DNA of 64,000 nt from Pseudotabrizicola sp. (GTDB taxonomy: Bacteria > Pseudomonadota > Alphaproteobacteria > Rhodobacterales > Rhodobacteraceae): assembly GCF_030656345.1 (NCBI RefSeq), contig NZ_JAUSNR010000010.1:310001-374000 (forward strand). The letters run 5' to 3'. Each line of letters starts with the position of its first letter. The stretch's first letter is position 1. The notes beneath the pieces are model-generated. The model saw nothing but the letters and a program-made list of their open reading frames with translations, was not told the origin of the DNA and ran no database searches. A program made the translations under genes and the position numbers. Below are positions 38,653 to 47,132 of the stretch, in pieces.

Positions 38653-38661
38653 CGTCCGGGG
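38641..38661 (+). promoter_or_regulatory. Hairpin over the stop codon of the amidotransferase gene
   Basis: CCCCGGAC (38641-38648) and GTCCGGGG (38654-38661), loop CTGAC, which contains the TGA stop. A third stem-loop at a gene junction in this run. Confidence 0.55.
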
Positions 38662-38682
38662 GCAAACACACGGACCAACCCC

Positions 38683-40038
38683 ATGTCCAAATGGACCGAA
38701 AAACTGCCCGAAGCCGCGCGTGACTTTATCGGCGACCGCCGCGTGGATGAGGTGGAATGCATCATCGGCGATATCGCCGGGGTCGCACGGGGCAAAGCCA
38801 TGCCCGCCGCCAAATTCGCCACTCAGAAAAGCTATTTCCTGCCGAATTCGATCTTTTTGCAGACGATCACCGGCGAATGGGCGGACAACCCGTTCGACGC
38901 CTTCACCGAACCCGACATGATCCTTGAGCCGGACTTCACCACCGCCACTGCCGCGCCGTGGACGGCAGATGTGACCTTGCAGGTGATCCACGACGCCAAG
39001 GATCAGAACGGCGTGCTGATCCCCTATGCGCCGCGCAATGTGCTGCGCCGGATTGTCGATCTCTATGCCGAACAGGGCTGGCAGGCCGTGGTCGCGCCGG
39101 AAATGGAATTCTTCCTGACCGCCCGCAACATTGACCCCAACATGCCGGTGTTGCCGCCCATGGGCCGCTCTGGCAGGCGCGCGGCGGGCAAGCAGGCATA
39201 TTCGATGTCGGCGGTCGATGAATATGGCAAGGTGATCGACGACATCTATGATTTCGCCGAAGCCCAGGGGCTGGAGATTGACGGGATTTTGCAGGAAGGC
39301 GGCGCGGGTCAGATCGAGCTGAACCTCGCCCATGGCGATCCGGTGCGGCTGGCCGATGATGTGTTCTTCTTCAAACGCCTGATCCGCGAAGCCGCCCTGC
39401 GCCATGATTGCTTTGCCACCTTCATGGCGAAGCCGATTGCAGGCGAACCGGGGTCGGCGATGCACATCCACACCTCGGTGGTGGACAGCAAATCCGGCAA
39501 GAACATCTTTTCCGGCCCCAAGGGGGTGGAGACAGAGGCATTTCTGCACTTCATCGGCGGCTTGCAGAACCATCTGGGTGCGGGCATCGCGCTGCTGGCG
39601 CCTTATGTGAACAGCTATCGCCGCTATGTCCCCGACTTTGCCGCCCCGATCAATCTGGAATGGGGCCGCGACAACCGCACCACCGGCTTGCGGGTGCCGA
39701 TCTCGACCCCCGGCGGGCGCCGGGTCGAAAACCGGCTGCCGGGGATGGATTGCAACCCATACCTTGGCATCGCAGCCACCCTCGCCTGCGGCTACCTTGG
39801 CCTGATGGAAAAACGCAATCCCCGGCCGGAGTTCATCGGATCAGCCTACATCGACAGTGACGAGATTCCGGTCAACATGGGCGATGCGCTGGATCTGCTG
39901 GATGAGGATGCAGCGCTGAAAGCGGTGCTTGGCGACGGGTTCTGCAAGGTCTACGATTCCGTCAAGCGCAACGAATACAAAGAGTTCCTGCAGGTGATCA
40001 GCCCGTGGGAGCGTGAACACCTGCTGCTGAACGTATGA
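38683..40038 (+). CDS. Glutamine synthetase family protein 2 (PuuA-like)
   Basis: A 451-residue glutamine synthetase homologue, distinct from the first copy. Metal-binding segments are VVAPEMEFFLT, QEGGAGQIELNLAHG and AMHIHTSVV, and the C-terminal part reads GMDCNPYLGIAATLA. It is closest in organisation to gamma-glutamylputrescine synthetase. Two different copies in one run suggest either two amine substrates or a heteromeric enzyme. It is coupled to the FAD oxidase by ATGA (40035-40038). Confidence 0.92.
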   Translation: MSKWTEKLPEAARDFIGDRRVDEVECIIGDIAGVARGKAMPAAKFATQKSYFLPNSIFLQTITGEWADNPFDAFTEPDMILEPDFTTATAAPWTADVTLQVIHDAKDQNGVLIPYAPRNVLRRIVDLYAEQGWQAVVAPEMEFFLTARNIDPNMPVLPPMGRSGRRAAGKQAYSMSAVDEYGKVIDDIYDFAEAQGLEIDGILQEGGAGQIELNLAHGDPVRLADDVFFFKRLIREAALRHDCFATFMAKPIAGEPGSAMHIHTSVVDSKSGKNIFSGPKGVETEAFLHFIGGLQNHLGAGIALLAPYVNSYRRYVPDFAAPINLEWGRDNRTTGLRVPISTPGGRRVENRLPGMDCNPYLGIAATLACGYLGLMEKRNPRPEFIGSAYIDSDEIPVNMGDALDLLDEDAALKAVLGDGFCKVYDSVKRNEYKEFLQVISPWEREHLLLNV

Positions 40039-41336
40039 ACCTTTTGCACGCCAACGACCGGGCTGGGGAGTATCCGCCGTCTTATTACGCGGCGACCGCC
40101 ACGCCGCTGGACCCCTTCCCCACGCTGCAGGGCCAGACCCGCGCCGATGTCTGCATCATCGGTGGCGGCTATACCGGGTTGTCGGCGGCGCTGCATCTGG
40201 CGCAGGCGGGGCTGGACGTGGTGCTGCTGGAGGCGCACCGGATGGGTTTTGGCGCCTCAGGCCGCAACGGCGGGCAGGTCGGCTCCGGCCAGCGGCAGGA
40301 TCAGGACTGGCTTGAGGCAGCCGTGGGTCGTGAAGATGCGCACCGGCTGTGGGACATGGGCGAAGACGCCAAGACGCTGGTGCGTGGGCTGATCGACCGC
40401 CACGCGATGCCGGTCACCTTCCACCCCGGCATCGCCCACGCCTGCCGCTCTGCCGCCGAAGTGCACCACGCCCATGCCTATGCCGAGAAACTGGCGCGCG
40501 ATTATGGTTACACCCAGATCGAGCCGCTGGACCGCGAAGAAATGCGCGCCATCATCGGATCAGACGCCTATCACGGCGGCGATCTGGATAGGGGCGCGGG
40601 CCATCTGCACCCGCTGAACTTCGCGCTTGGGCTGGCAAAAGCCGCAGCCGATGCGGGCGCGCGGCTGTTTGAGCGTGCAGAAGTGCATCACCTCACCCAC
40701 GGCGACAAGCCGGTGGTGCAAACCGCCAGCGGGCAGGTCACTTGCGACCATGTGATCCTCGCGGGCAACGGCTATCTGGGCGGGCTGGACCGCAAGGTGG
40801 CGGCCCGCGTCATGCCGATCAACAATTTCATTCTGGCGACCGAGCCTTTGGGCGACCGCGCCGCCGGTATTCTGTCGCGCCCGATTGCCGTGGCCGATAC
40901 CAAATTCGTCGTCAACTACTGGCGGCTGTCGGAAGATAACCGGCTGCTGTTCGGCGGGGGCGAAAGCTATGGCTACCGCTTTCCAGATGTCGCGCGCACG
41001 GTGATGAAACCGATGCTTGAGGTCTATCCACAGCTGCGCGATGTGCGGGTCGATTATGCCTGGGGTGGCACGCTGGCCATCACCATGAACCGGATGCCCT
41101 GCTTTGCAAAGGTCGCGCCGAATGTGCTGTCGGCGTCGGGCTATTCCGGGCACGGCGTGGCGATGGCGACGCTGGCGGGCAAGATGATGGCACAGGCCGT
41201 GCAGGGACAGGCTGGCGGCTTTGACCTGATGGCGCGCCTGCCACAACGCCGCTTTCCGGGGGGGGCAGCCCTGCGCTGGCCCCTGCTGGTCGCCGCGATG
41301 ACATGGTATTCGCTGCGCGACCGGCTGGGCATATAG
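40035..41336 (+). CDS. FAD-dependent oxidoreductase (PuuB-like, gamma-glutamyl-amine oxidase candidate)
   Basis: A 433-residue DAO-fold flavoprotein with the dinucleotide motif CIIGGGYTGLSAALHLAQAG and the segment FGASGRNGGQVGSGQ near the flavin; the C-terminal GYSGHGVAMATLAGKMMA completes the FAD site. In the Puu pathway the equivalent enzyme oxidises gamma-glutamylputrescine to the aldehyde. It overlaps the second glutamine-synthetase-like gene, which strongly supports a shared pathway. The aldehyde dehydrogenase (PuuC) is not in this operon. Confidence 0.9.
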   Translation: MNLLHANDRAGEYPPSYYAATATPLDPFPTLQGQTRADVCIIGGGYTGLSAALHLAQAGLDVVLLEAHRMGFGASGRNGGQVGSGQRQDQDWLEAAVGREDAHRLWDMGEDAKTLVRGLIDRHAMPVTFHPGIAHACRSAAEVHHAHAYAEKLARDYGYTQIEPLDREEMRAIIGSDAYHGGDLDRGAGHLHPLNFALGLAKAAADAGARLFERAEVHHLTHGDKPVVQTASGQVTCDHVILAGNGYLGGLDRKVAARVMPINNFILATEPLGDRAAGILSRPIAVADTKFVVNYWRLSEDNRLLFGGGESYGYRFPDVARTVMKPMLEVYPQLRDVRVDYAWGGTLAITMNRMPCFAKVAPNVLSASGYSGHGVAMATLAGKMMAQAVQGQAGGFDLMARLPQRRFPGGAALRWPLLVAAMTWYSLRDRLGI

Positions 41337-41389
41337 GCAAACCGCCGCCACGTCATGGATTTGTCACTGGCTTTGAGGGCTGCCAAAGA

Positions 41390-41404
41390 TTAAGCAATGC
41401 TTAA
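41390..41404. promoter_or_regulatory. 15-bp palindrome before the DegT-type gene
   Basis: TTAAGC-AAT-GCTTAA, a perfect 6+3+6 palindrome 22 bases before the ATG at 41426. This is a plausible operator, but no regulator is tied to it. Confidence 0.45.
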
Positions 41405-41425
41405 ACTGACTTTAAGGATTGCCAC

Positions 41426-42616
41426 ATGGCGCATGACGGCCAGACCCTGCCCCCGAACGTTTACGACGCCGAACCGATCCCCGACGCCGCCCGCGCCGAG
41501 ATTGACCGGCTGTTAAGCTCGGGCGATCTGTTCCGCTATACCGCTGCCAAGGATTCGCCGGTCAGCCTGCTGGAACAGGAATTTGCCGATCTGCTGGGCA
41601 GCCGCTATGCGCTGGCGGTATCGTCCTGTTCCGCTGCCCTTTTCCTGTCGCTCAAGGCGCTGGACCTGCCACGCGGGGCACGCGTTCTGATCCCTGCCTT
41701 CACCTTTGCCGCCGTCCCCTCTGCCGTGGTCCACGCCGATTGCGTGCCGGTGCTGGTCGAGGTTGGCGACAGCTACCGCATTGATATGGATGACTTCGCC
41801 GCCAAACTGCCGGGGGCTGCGGCGGTGCTGGTCAGCCATATGCGCGGCCACACGTCTGACATGGATGCGATCATGGCGTTGTGTGATGCCGCAGGCATCC
41901 CGGTGATCGAGGATGCGGCGCACTCGCTGGGCACGCTCTGGGCCGGGCGCAATATTGGCACCATCGGCAAGGTGGGCTGCTTCAGCTTTCAGTCCTACAA
42001 GATGGTGAACGCAGGCGAAGGCGGGATCATGGTCACCGACGATCCGGAAATCGCGGCGCGGGCGGTGATCATGTCGGGCGCCTATGAGGAGAACTGGAAA
42101 AAGCACCCCGGTTTTCAGAACAGCTACTGCGACTGGCAGAACAAGCTGCCGCTGTATAACTTGCGGATGCAGAACCTGTCGGCGGCGGTGATCCGGCCAC
42201 AGCTGCCGCTGATCGCCCGGCGGGTGGCGGACGGGCGGTGCAATCATGATCATGTGGCAGCGGCGCTGAACGCTTGCGGGCTGCTGCAGGTGCCCCCTGC
42301 CCTGCCACCCGAACTGCGCGCCCCGGATTCGATCCAGTTCACGCTGGTGAGCGGATGGACCGATGCACAGGCGCTGCGGTTTCAGGTCGAGGCGAAGGCG
42401 CGCGGCGTGTCGGTGCAAATCTTTGGCCTGTCCGAGGGGAATGCGCGTGCGTTCTGGAACTGGCAGTTTCTCGGCGATGCGCCCGACCTGCCGCTGACCC
42501 GCGCCATGCTGATGCGGGCCTGCGATGTGCGGCTGCCCGCCCGGCTGACGCTGCCGGAACTGGACTACATCGCCGACGCCTTGACCGATGCTGCACGGGC
42601 CGCTCATCCGGCGTGA
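41426..42616 (+). CDS. DegT/DnrJ/EryC1/StrS aminotransferase family protein
   Basis: A 396-residue fold type I PLP protein. It has the family segments SCSAALFLSLKALDLPRG, IEDAAHSLG and the PLP-lysine region CFSFQSYKMVNAGEGG. Family members aminate sugars or related carbonyl compounds; no sugar-nucleotide genes are adjacent, so the substrate is unknown. AAGGA precedes the ATG. It follows the amine operon by 89 bases but has its own palindrome, so it may be a separate unit. Confidence 0.88.
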   Translation: MAHDGQTLPPNVYDAEPIPDAARAEIDRLLSSGDLFRYTAAKDSPVSLLEQEFADLLGSRYALAVSSCSAALFLSLKALDLPRGARVLIPAFTFAAVPSAVVHADCVPVLVEVGDSYRIDMDDFAAKLPGAAAVLVSHMRGHTSDMDAIMALCDAAGIPVIEDAAHSLGTLWAGRNIGTIGKVGCFSFQSYKMVNAGEGGIMVTDDPEIAARAVIMSGAYEENWKKHPGFQNSYCDWQNKLPLYNLRMQNLSAAVIRPQLPLIARRVADGRCNHDHVAAALNACGLLQVPPALPPELRAPDSIQFTLVSGWTDAQALRFQVEAKARGVSVQIFGLSEGNARAFWNWQFLGDAPDLPLTRAMLMRACDVRLPARLTLPELDYIADALTDAARAAHPA

Positions 42617-42684
42617 CCGCCGTCTTCGCTCCGAAGCCCGCCACAGCTCAGCGATGACAGCCGTCAGGCTGGAAGAGCGACGCG

Positions 42685-43641
42685 TCAGGACAGATGCAGA
42701 TCCGGCCCCAGCCAGGGCCAGAGGCTGACGGCAGGCGTCACGATCGAGGCACCGATCAGGCGGCGCAGATCCTGCGCTACCCGCTCCGGCACATCTCCCA
42801 TCACCCCGGCGCGGGCGGACAGTGAAATGCTGCGGGCAAGCGGCGCGCCGGGCAGCGGCAGCACCTCGACCTCACCCAGAAACCGGGCGGCGTGGTGCAG
42901 CGCCAGCGGGGTCAGGATTGTCCAGCCCGCACCCTGTGCCACCAGCGCCAGAATGGCGTGATAGCTGTCGAGTTCAAACCGGACCTGCGGGCGTTGGTTG
43001 GCGCGGGCCAGATGGCCGGCGATCTGACGGCCCATCAGATGGCGGGCGGAATAGAGGATCAGCGGCACCTCGGCACTGGATTTCGGGCCTGCCGTCTTGG
43101 GCCGCACCGCGACAAAGGGTTCGGTCAGGATCGGATGCACCTCGCGCCAGCCGGCGTCAGACCCCTCAGACCCCAGCTCCGCCGCGACCGCCAGATCCAG
43201 CGCCCGCGCTTCCAGCTTATCCAGCAGCCGGTGGCTGGCCCCGGTTTCCAACAAAAAGCGGCAGTCGGTCATGTCCTGCGCGAGGCCGGACAGCAGGGCG
43301 GGGGTCACTTCGGCATCGAAATCTTCGATCATCCCCAGTCGCAGGGTGCTGAGCCGGGCCATGTCGGCGCGGGCAAGGTCGGCGCGGGCTTCGGCTTCGG
43401 TGTTCAGGATCACCTGCGCATGGCGGCGGAACAGGTGGCCCCCCGGGGTCAGCACAAAGGGGCGGGCGGTGCGGTCGAACAGGACCGCGCCCAGCGTGGC
43501 CTCTGTCGACGCAAGCTGCTGGCTGACCGCCGGGGGCGACACGCCCAGCCGCCGGGCGGCGGCTGAAATCGTGCCTTCTTCCGCGACGGCCAGAAAGACC
43601 TCTATCCCCCACAGGGTGACGCGGGTCTGCGGATCGGCCAT
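42685..43641 (-). CDS. LysR-family transcriptional regulator
   Basis: A 318-residue LTTR: N-terminal helix-turn-helix (EVFLAVAEEGTISAAARRLGVSPPAVSQQLASTEATLG) and a C-terminal effector domain. It sits seven bases after phaR on the same strand, so it may be co-transcribed with it. It is convergent with the DegT gene; its targets are unknown. Confidence 0.92.
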   Translation of the reverse strand: MADPQTRVTLWGIEVFLAVAEEGTISAAARRLGVSPPAVSQQLASTEATLGAVLFDRTARPFVLTPGGHLFRRHAQVILNTEAEARADLARADMARLSTLRLGMIEDFDAEVTPALLSGLAQDMTDCRFLLETGASHRLLDKLEARALDLAVAAELGSEGSDAGWREVHPILTEPFVAVRPKTAGPKSSAEVPLILYSARHLMGRQIAGHLARANQRPQVRFELDSYHAILALVAQGAGWTILTPLALHHAARFLGEVEVLPLPGAPLARSISLSARAGVMGDVPERVAQDLRRLIGASIVTPAVSLWPWLGPDLHLS

Positions 43642-43647
43642 GATGGC

Positions 43648-44202
43648 TTACAGCTTGGAGAGTTTCTTTTGCAGCTCGGCCAGCTGCTTCTTGATCTGGG
43701 CCAGATCCTCGGCGCTGGTGGCGTCCTCCTTGTCCGGCTCGGGGCCAGAGCCGGACCAGCCCGGAACACCGCTCATCATCGTCTTCATGAAGGCTTCCTG
43801 CTGCTTGCGCATCAGATCGAACCCCGGCATTGCGGCCATCGGGTTCGGCAGCACGCCAAGGTTGCCCATCATCTTGGACTGGCCTTCGCGCAGCATCTCG
43901 AAGCTGGCGGCGAGGAATTGCGGCACCACCGAATGGACGTTGGTGGTGTAGCTGCGGACCAGGTCGGTCAGCACGGCAATGGGCAGGACGTTTTCGCCCT
44001 TGGATTCATGCTCGGCCACGATCTGCAGCAAGTACTGGCGGGTCAGGTCGTCGCCGGACTTTAGGTCGACGATCTGAACCTCGCGGCCTGCGCGGATGAA
44101 GCCTGCGATATCCTCCAGGGTCACGTAATCGGAGGTCTCGGTGTTGTACAGGCGGCGGCTGGCGTAGCGTTTGATCAGCAGCGGCTTGTCGGTGTCGGCC
44201 AT
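43648..44202 (-). CDS. phaR: Polyhydroxyalkanoate synthesis repressor PhaR
   Basis: DNA-binding repressor of phasin genes that also binds PHA granules. The N-terminal domain LIKRYASRRLYNTETSDYVTLEDIAGFI is diagnostic, and the 184-residue length is normal; the C-terminal coiled helix EDLAQIKKQLAELQKKLSKL closes it. The ATG at 44202 has GGAGG six to seven bases upstream; the GTG at 44208 overlaps that site and is rejected. It is followed by LysR. Two matching PhaR sites lie before phaP (45145-45185). Confidence 0.95.
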   Translation of the reverse strand: MADTDKPLLIKRYASRRLYNTETSDYVTLEDIAGFIRAGREVQIVDLKSGDDLTRQYLLQIVAEHESKGENVLPIAVLTDLVRSYTTNVHSVVPQFLAASFEMLREGQSKMMGNLGVLPNPMAAMPGFDLMRKQQEAFMKTMMSGVPGWSGSGPEPDKEDATSAEDLAQIKKQLAELQKKLSKL

Positions 44203-44635
44203 GGCCACCCTCCCCTTCGGTTGTGCACGTGCAGAGAAGCTTATCAGGCCCCGGACAAAAGGGAAGCCTGACTGGTGGGCCTGACGGGGGCAGCCGGGCT
44301 TCCCCCTGTGTTACAGAGGGCGATAGTGTTTTAATTCAATGGCTTGGATTTTTCGTTTTGGTGAAAAATTAACGAATGGCGGGATGGTGGAGGGTGCGCA
44401 GGAGACAAGCCCCCGCCGCGGCGCGGCTCCTCGCGGGATCCCTCGGGACGGAGAATGCTGCAGGGCGCAGCTTGTGCCGCCTTCGGGACAAGCAAAAAGG
44501 CGGGCCCCGGAGGACCCGCCTTTCGCCGATTTGCGCCGAGGGAGGAGGAGAGCGCAAATCAGCAGTGATCAAACACGATCCGAACTGGCACAACACAAGT
44601 AACCCGGTCCGACAGGCCGGATCAGGCCCTGATGA
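44203..44635. other. Non-coding stretch between phaR and phaP
   Basis: 433 bases. It holds a 10-bp palindrome TGCACGTGCA (44224-44233) close to the phaR start, an A+T-rich segment (about 44325-44380), and a strong hairpin (44496-44523) that ends phaP. The short plus-strand reading frame at 44339-44602 has no ribosome site or recognisable product. No RNA gene is visible. Confidence 0.55.
44496..44523 (-). terminator. Terminator after phaP
   Basis: AAAGGCGGG and CCCGCCTTT arms with a 10-base loop; read on the minus strand it ends in CCGCCTTTTTGC, a T-run. It is 113 bases beyond the phaP stop. Confidence 0.75.
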
Positions 44636-45088
44636 TCACTTGGCAGCGGTGGAGGTGGCTTTTTTGGCGGCAACGGTCACGTCGTTGGTCGCTTTTTTCA
44701 CGGCGGCGGTCGCGTCTTCCGACATGTCCTTGCCGGCAGCCAGCATCAGCTCGACGGTTTCCATCTGCACTTTTTTCGCAACTTCTGCGAAAGCGGCCAG
44801 ATTTTCAGCAGCCATTTCAGCCGCAGCCGATGCAAAATCGGTGACCGATTTGGTGTAATCGGTCGGTTCGGTTTTGGCTTTGGACACGTCGCTCATTTTG
44901 GCGATGGTGTCTTTGGTCCATTTGGCGGTGATTTCGGTCGACTTTTCAGCAGCTTCCAGAGCCACTTTCGACATTTTTTCGGCCAGAGCAGCCTGAGTCT
45001 TGAACGCGTTCTGCATCGCGGACGAGTCAACCGGGAAGGAAGCCATCATGTCCTGCATCACTTTTGCGAAATCCGGGGTCTTGGTCAT
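44636..45088 (-). CDS. phaP: Phasin (PHA granule surface protein)
   Basis: A 150-residue, Ala/Lys-rich, amphipathic helical protein: FAKVMQDMMASFP near the N-terminus, a long AALAEKMSKVALEAAEK helix, and a Lys-rich tail (AAKKATSTAAK). This is typical of Rhodobacteraceae phasins that coat PHA granules. AGGAGAA lies seven bases before the ATG at 45088. The promoter carries two CTGC-N3-GCAG sites, so PhaR should repress it. Confidence 0.93.
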   Translation of the reverse strand: MTKTPDFAKVMQDMMASFPVDSSAMQNAFKTQAALAEKMSKVALEAAEKSTEITAKWTKDTIAKMSDVSKAKTEPTDYTKSVTDFASAAAEMAAENLAAFAEVAKKVQMETVELMLAAGKDMSEDATAAVKKATNDVTVAAKKATSTAAK

Positions 45089-45144
45089 AGGTCTTCTCCT
45101 GCTTGGCCGGAGGGTCCGACCTGTTTTCCATGAACGCAATATAG

Positions 45145-45161
45145 ATGCTGCACTGCAGCAT
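45145..45161. promoter_or_regulatory. PhaR binding site 1 (phaP promoter)
   Basis: ATGCTGC-ACT-GCAGCAT, a perfect 17-bp palindrome with the CTGC-N3-GCAG core reported for PhaR of Paracoccus and Rhodobacter. It is 57 bases before the phaP ATG on the minus strand. Confidence 0.8.
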
Positions 45162-45174
45162 TTCAACCATTTTT

Positions 45175-45185
45175 CTGCAATGCAG
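45175..45185. promoter_or_regulatory. PhaR binding site 2 (phaP promoter)
   Basis: CTGC-AAT-GCAG core, 27-30 bases from site 1 centre to centre, so nearly three helical turns apart on the same face. The two sites probably bind PhaR together. Confidence 0.75.
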
Positions 45186-45222
45186 CATTTATTCCGGAAG
45201 GCAAGGCCTAACCCCTTGGCGC

Positions 45223-47028
45223 TTAATCATTTCCCGCAATCACCGTTGCCGTTACGTAAGTTCCCGGGGCGTCACACAGCACCGGATTGGTGGAATCGCC
45301 CGGAATTCTGGCGGGAATCATCTTGCCTGATCTGCCCTTCAGCCAGTCATTCCAGCGCGGCCACCAGCTGCCTTTGTTAAAGCTGGTCGTGGCCTTCCAC
45401 TCTTCGGGCACGCCTTCAACGGGCGCGTCAGAGGTGTAATGGCCGTATTTGTCCTTTGACGGAGGATTGATGATCCCGGCGATATGGCCGGATTCCGACA
45501 GGATGAAGGTTTTGTCCTTCGACCCCATCTGTTTGATGCTGTTGAAGCTGCCGCGCCAATGCGCGATGTGATCGGTCTCGCAGGCAATGGCGCAGAGCGG
45601 CACCTTGACGCCGGACAGGCTGACCGGCTCGCCAAATACCGGGAAGGTGCCGCGCGCAAAGCCGTTGCCCTGGCACAGGCCCCGCAGGTATTCGACTGCC
45701 ATGGTGGCCGGCAGGTTGGTGCCATCGCCATTCCAGAACAACAGATCAAAGGCGGGCGGCGCTTCGCCCATCATGTAGCTTTTGATCGCCGGTTGATAGA
45801 TCAGATCGTTGGAGCGCAAAAAGCTGAAGGTGCGGCCCATGAAGAATTTCGACAAGATGCCATCGCGCGCTGATTGCCGCTCGATGCCATCGACGAAATC
45901 ATCTTCCAGAAACACGCCCACTTCGCCCGGATCAGAGAAATCGGCGAGGGTGGTGAAGAAGCTGGCGGATTTAACCGAAGTATCGCCCACCCGGTCCAGA
46001 TGCGCCAGCGTCAGGCCCAGCGTGGTGCCCGCGATGCAATAGCCGACCGCGTTGATCTGCTTCTGTTCGGTGATCCGCCGCACCTCTGCCATGGCGCGCA
46101 AAAACCCGTCGCGGATGTAGTCGTCCATGCTGACATCGGCATAGGACGCGTCGGGGTTGACCCAGGATACGACAAACAAGGTGTACCCCTGATTGACGAT
46201 CCATTTGATCAACGAATTGGCGGGCTTCATATCCATGATGTAGAATTTGTTGATCCACGGCGGGAAGATCAGCAAGGGCGTCGCATGCACCTTTTCGGTG
46301 GTGGGCGCGTATTGGATCAGCTCCATCATCCGGTTGCGGTAGACAACAGAGCCCGGCGTGGTGGCGATGTTCTGGCCGACGTGAAACGCCGCCGGATCGG
46401 CCAGCGTGACCAGCACGTCGCCATTGTTCGCCTCGATGTCACGGACAAGGTTCTCCAAGCCCTGCACCAGACTTTCGCCATCGGTCGCCACGGCCTTTTC
46501 CAGCGCATCGGGATTGGTGCCCAGAAAGTTGGTGGGTGAGAACATGTCGATGATCTGCTTGGTGAAGTATTCGACCCGGCGACGGTCTGTCGGTTCCAGC
46601 TTTTCCAGATCGCCGATGGCATTGGTCATCGCCTCGGCGTTCATCAGATATTGCTGTTTGATGTAGTTGAAGGCCGGGTGAGTCTCCCACAGCGGGTTGG
46701 AGAATCGGCGGTCTTTCGGGGTGGGATCGGCGGGGGCCTTCAACTCGCCCGACAAAAGCGCCTGCTGGGCATCGACATAATGCTTTAAACTTTTGCCCCA
46801 GAAACTGATCTGCTGTTCCAGGATCTTGGACGGATTTTGCATCATTTCGGCCACATAAGCGGCCGCAGCCTTCATATACACCTCATTCGAGGGGCCGGAG
46901 AGTGCATTATCGGCCTGTTTGCGATGCGCCAATGCGGCGAGCAGACGTTGAGAAAGTTCCTCCACCCGTGCCAGATTGGCTTGCATTCTCTGCAACTTTA
47001 GTCCCGCGTCGCTGTCGTCAGTTGTCAT
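45223..47028 (-). CDS. phaC: Class I PHA synthase
   Basis: Polymerises (R)-3-hydroxyacyl-CoA to PHA on the granule surface. The 601-residue protein has the PhaC N-terminal domain and an alpha/beta hydrolase fold. The lipase-like box is GYCIAGT with the catalytic Cys331; the catalytic His is in SGHIAGIINPP, and the Asp lies between. No phaA/phaB genes are in the window. It is divergent from phaZ, and the 104-base gap holds a weaker CTGC-N6-GCAG sequence (47049-47062). Confidence 0.97.
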   Translation of the reverse strand: MTTDDSDAGLKLQRMQANLARVEELSQRLLAALAHRKQADNALSGPSNEVYMKAAAAYVAEMMQNPSKILEQQISFWGKSLKHYVDAQQALLSGELKAPADPTPKDRRFSNPLWETHPAFNYIKQQYLMNAEAMTNAIGDLEKLEPTDRRRVEYFTKQIIDMFSPTNFLGTNPDALEKAVATDGESLVQGLENLVRDIEANNGDVLVTLADPAAFHVGQNIATTPGSVVYRNRMMELIQYAPTTEKVHATPLLIFPPWINKFYIMDMKPANSLIKWIVNQGYTLFVVSWVNPDASYADVSMDDYIRDGFLRAMAEVRRITEQKQINAVGYCIAGTTLGLTLAHLDRVGDTSVKSASFFTTLADFSDPGEVGVFLEDDFVDGIERQSARDGILSKFFMGRTFSFLRSNDLIYQPAIKSYMMGEAPPAFDLLFWNGDGTNLPATMAVEYLRGLCQGNGFARGTFPVFGEPVSLSGVKVPLCAIACETDHIAHWRGSFNSIKQMGSKDKTFILSESGHIAGIINPPSKDKYGHYTSDAPVEGVPEEWKATTSFNKGSWWPRWNDWLKGRSGKMIPARIPGDSTNPVLCDAPGTYVTATVIAGND

Positions 47029-47048
47029 GATACCAAATCCCCCCTAAC

Positions 47049-47062
47049 CTGCCCACGTGCAG
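47049..47062. promoter_or_regulatory. Weak PhaR-like palindrome between phaC and phaZ
   Basis: CTGC-CCACGT-GCAG: the same half-sites as in the phaP promoter but with six bases between. It lies close to the phaC start. Lower confidence because the spacing differs. Confidence 0.35.
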
Positions 47063-47132
47063 CATAACGTCGCCGGACTGGGGGGGAAAGCGACGAATTG
47101 CCGGGGCACCATGGCCCGGAATGGAGATGCAG

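Noticed and set aside
37066..39573. An 835-codon minus-strand open frame opposite the GS-like genes
   Set aside because: Same cause: antisense shadow of high-GC genes with clear family motifs on the plus strand.
44339..44602. An 87-codon plus-strand frame between phaR and phaP
   Set aside because: It reads through the phaP terminator and has no ribosome site.
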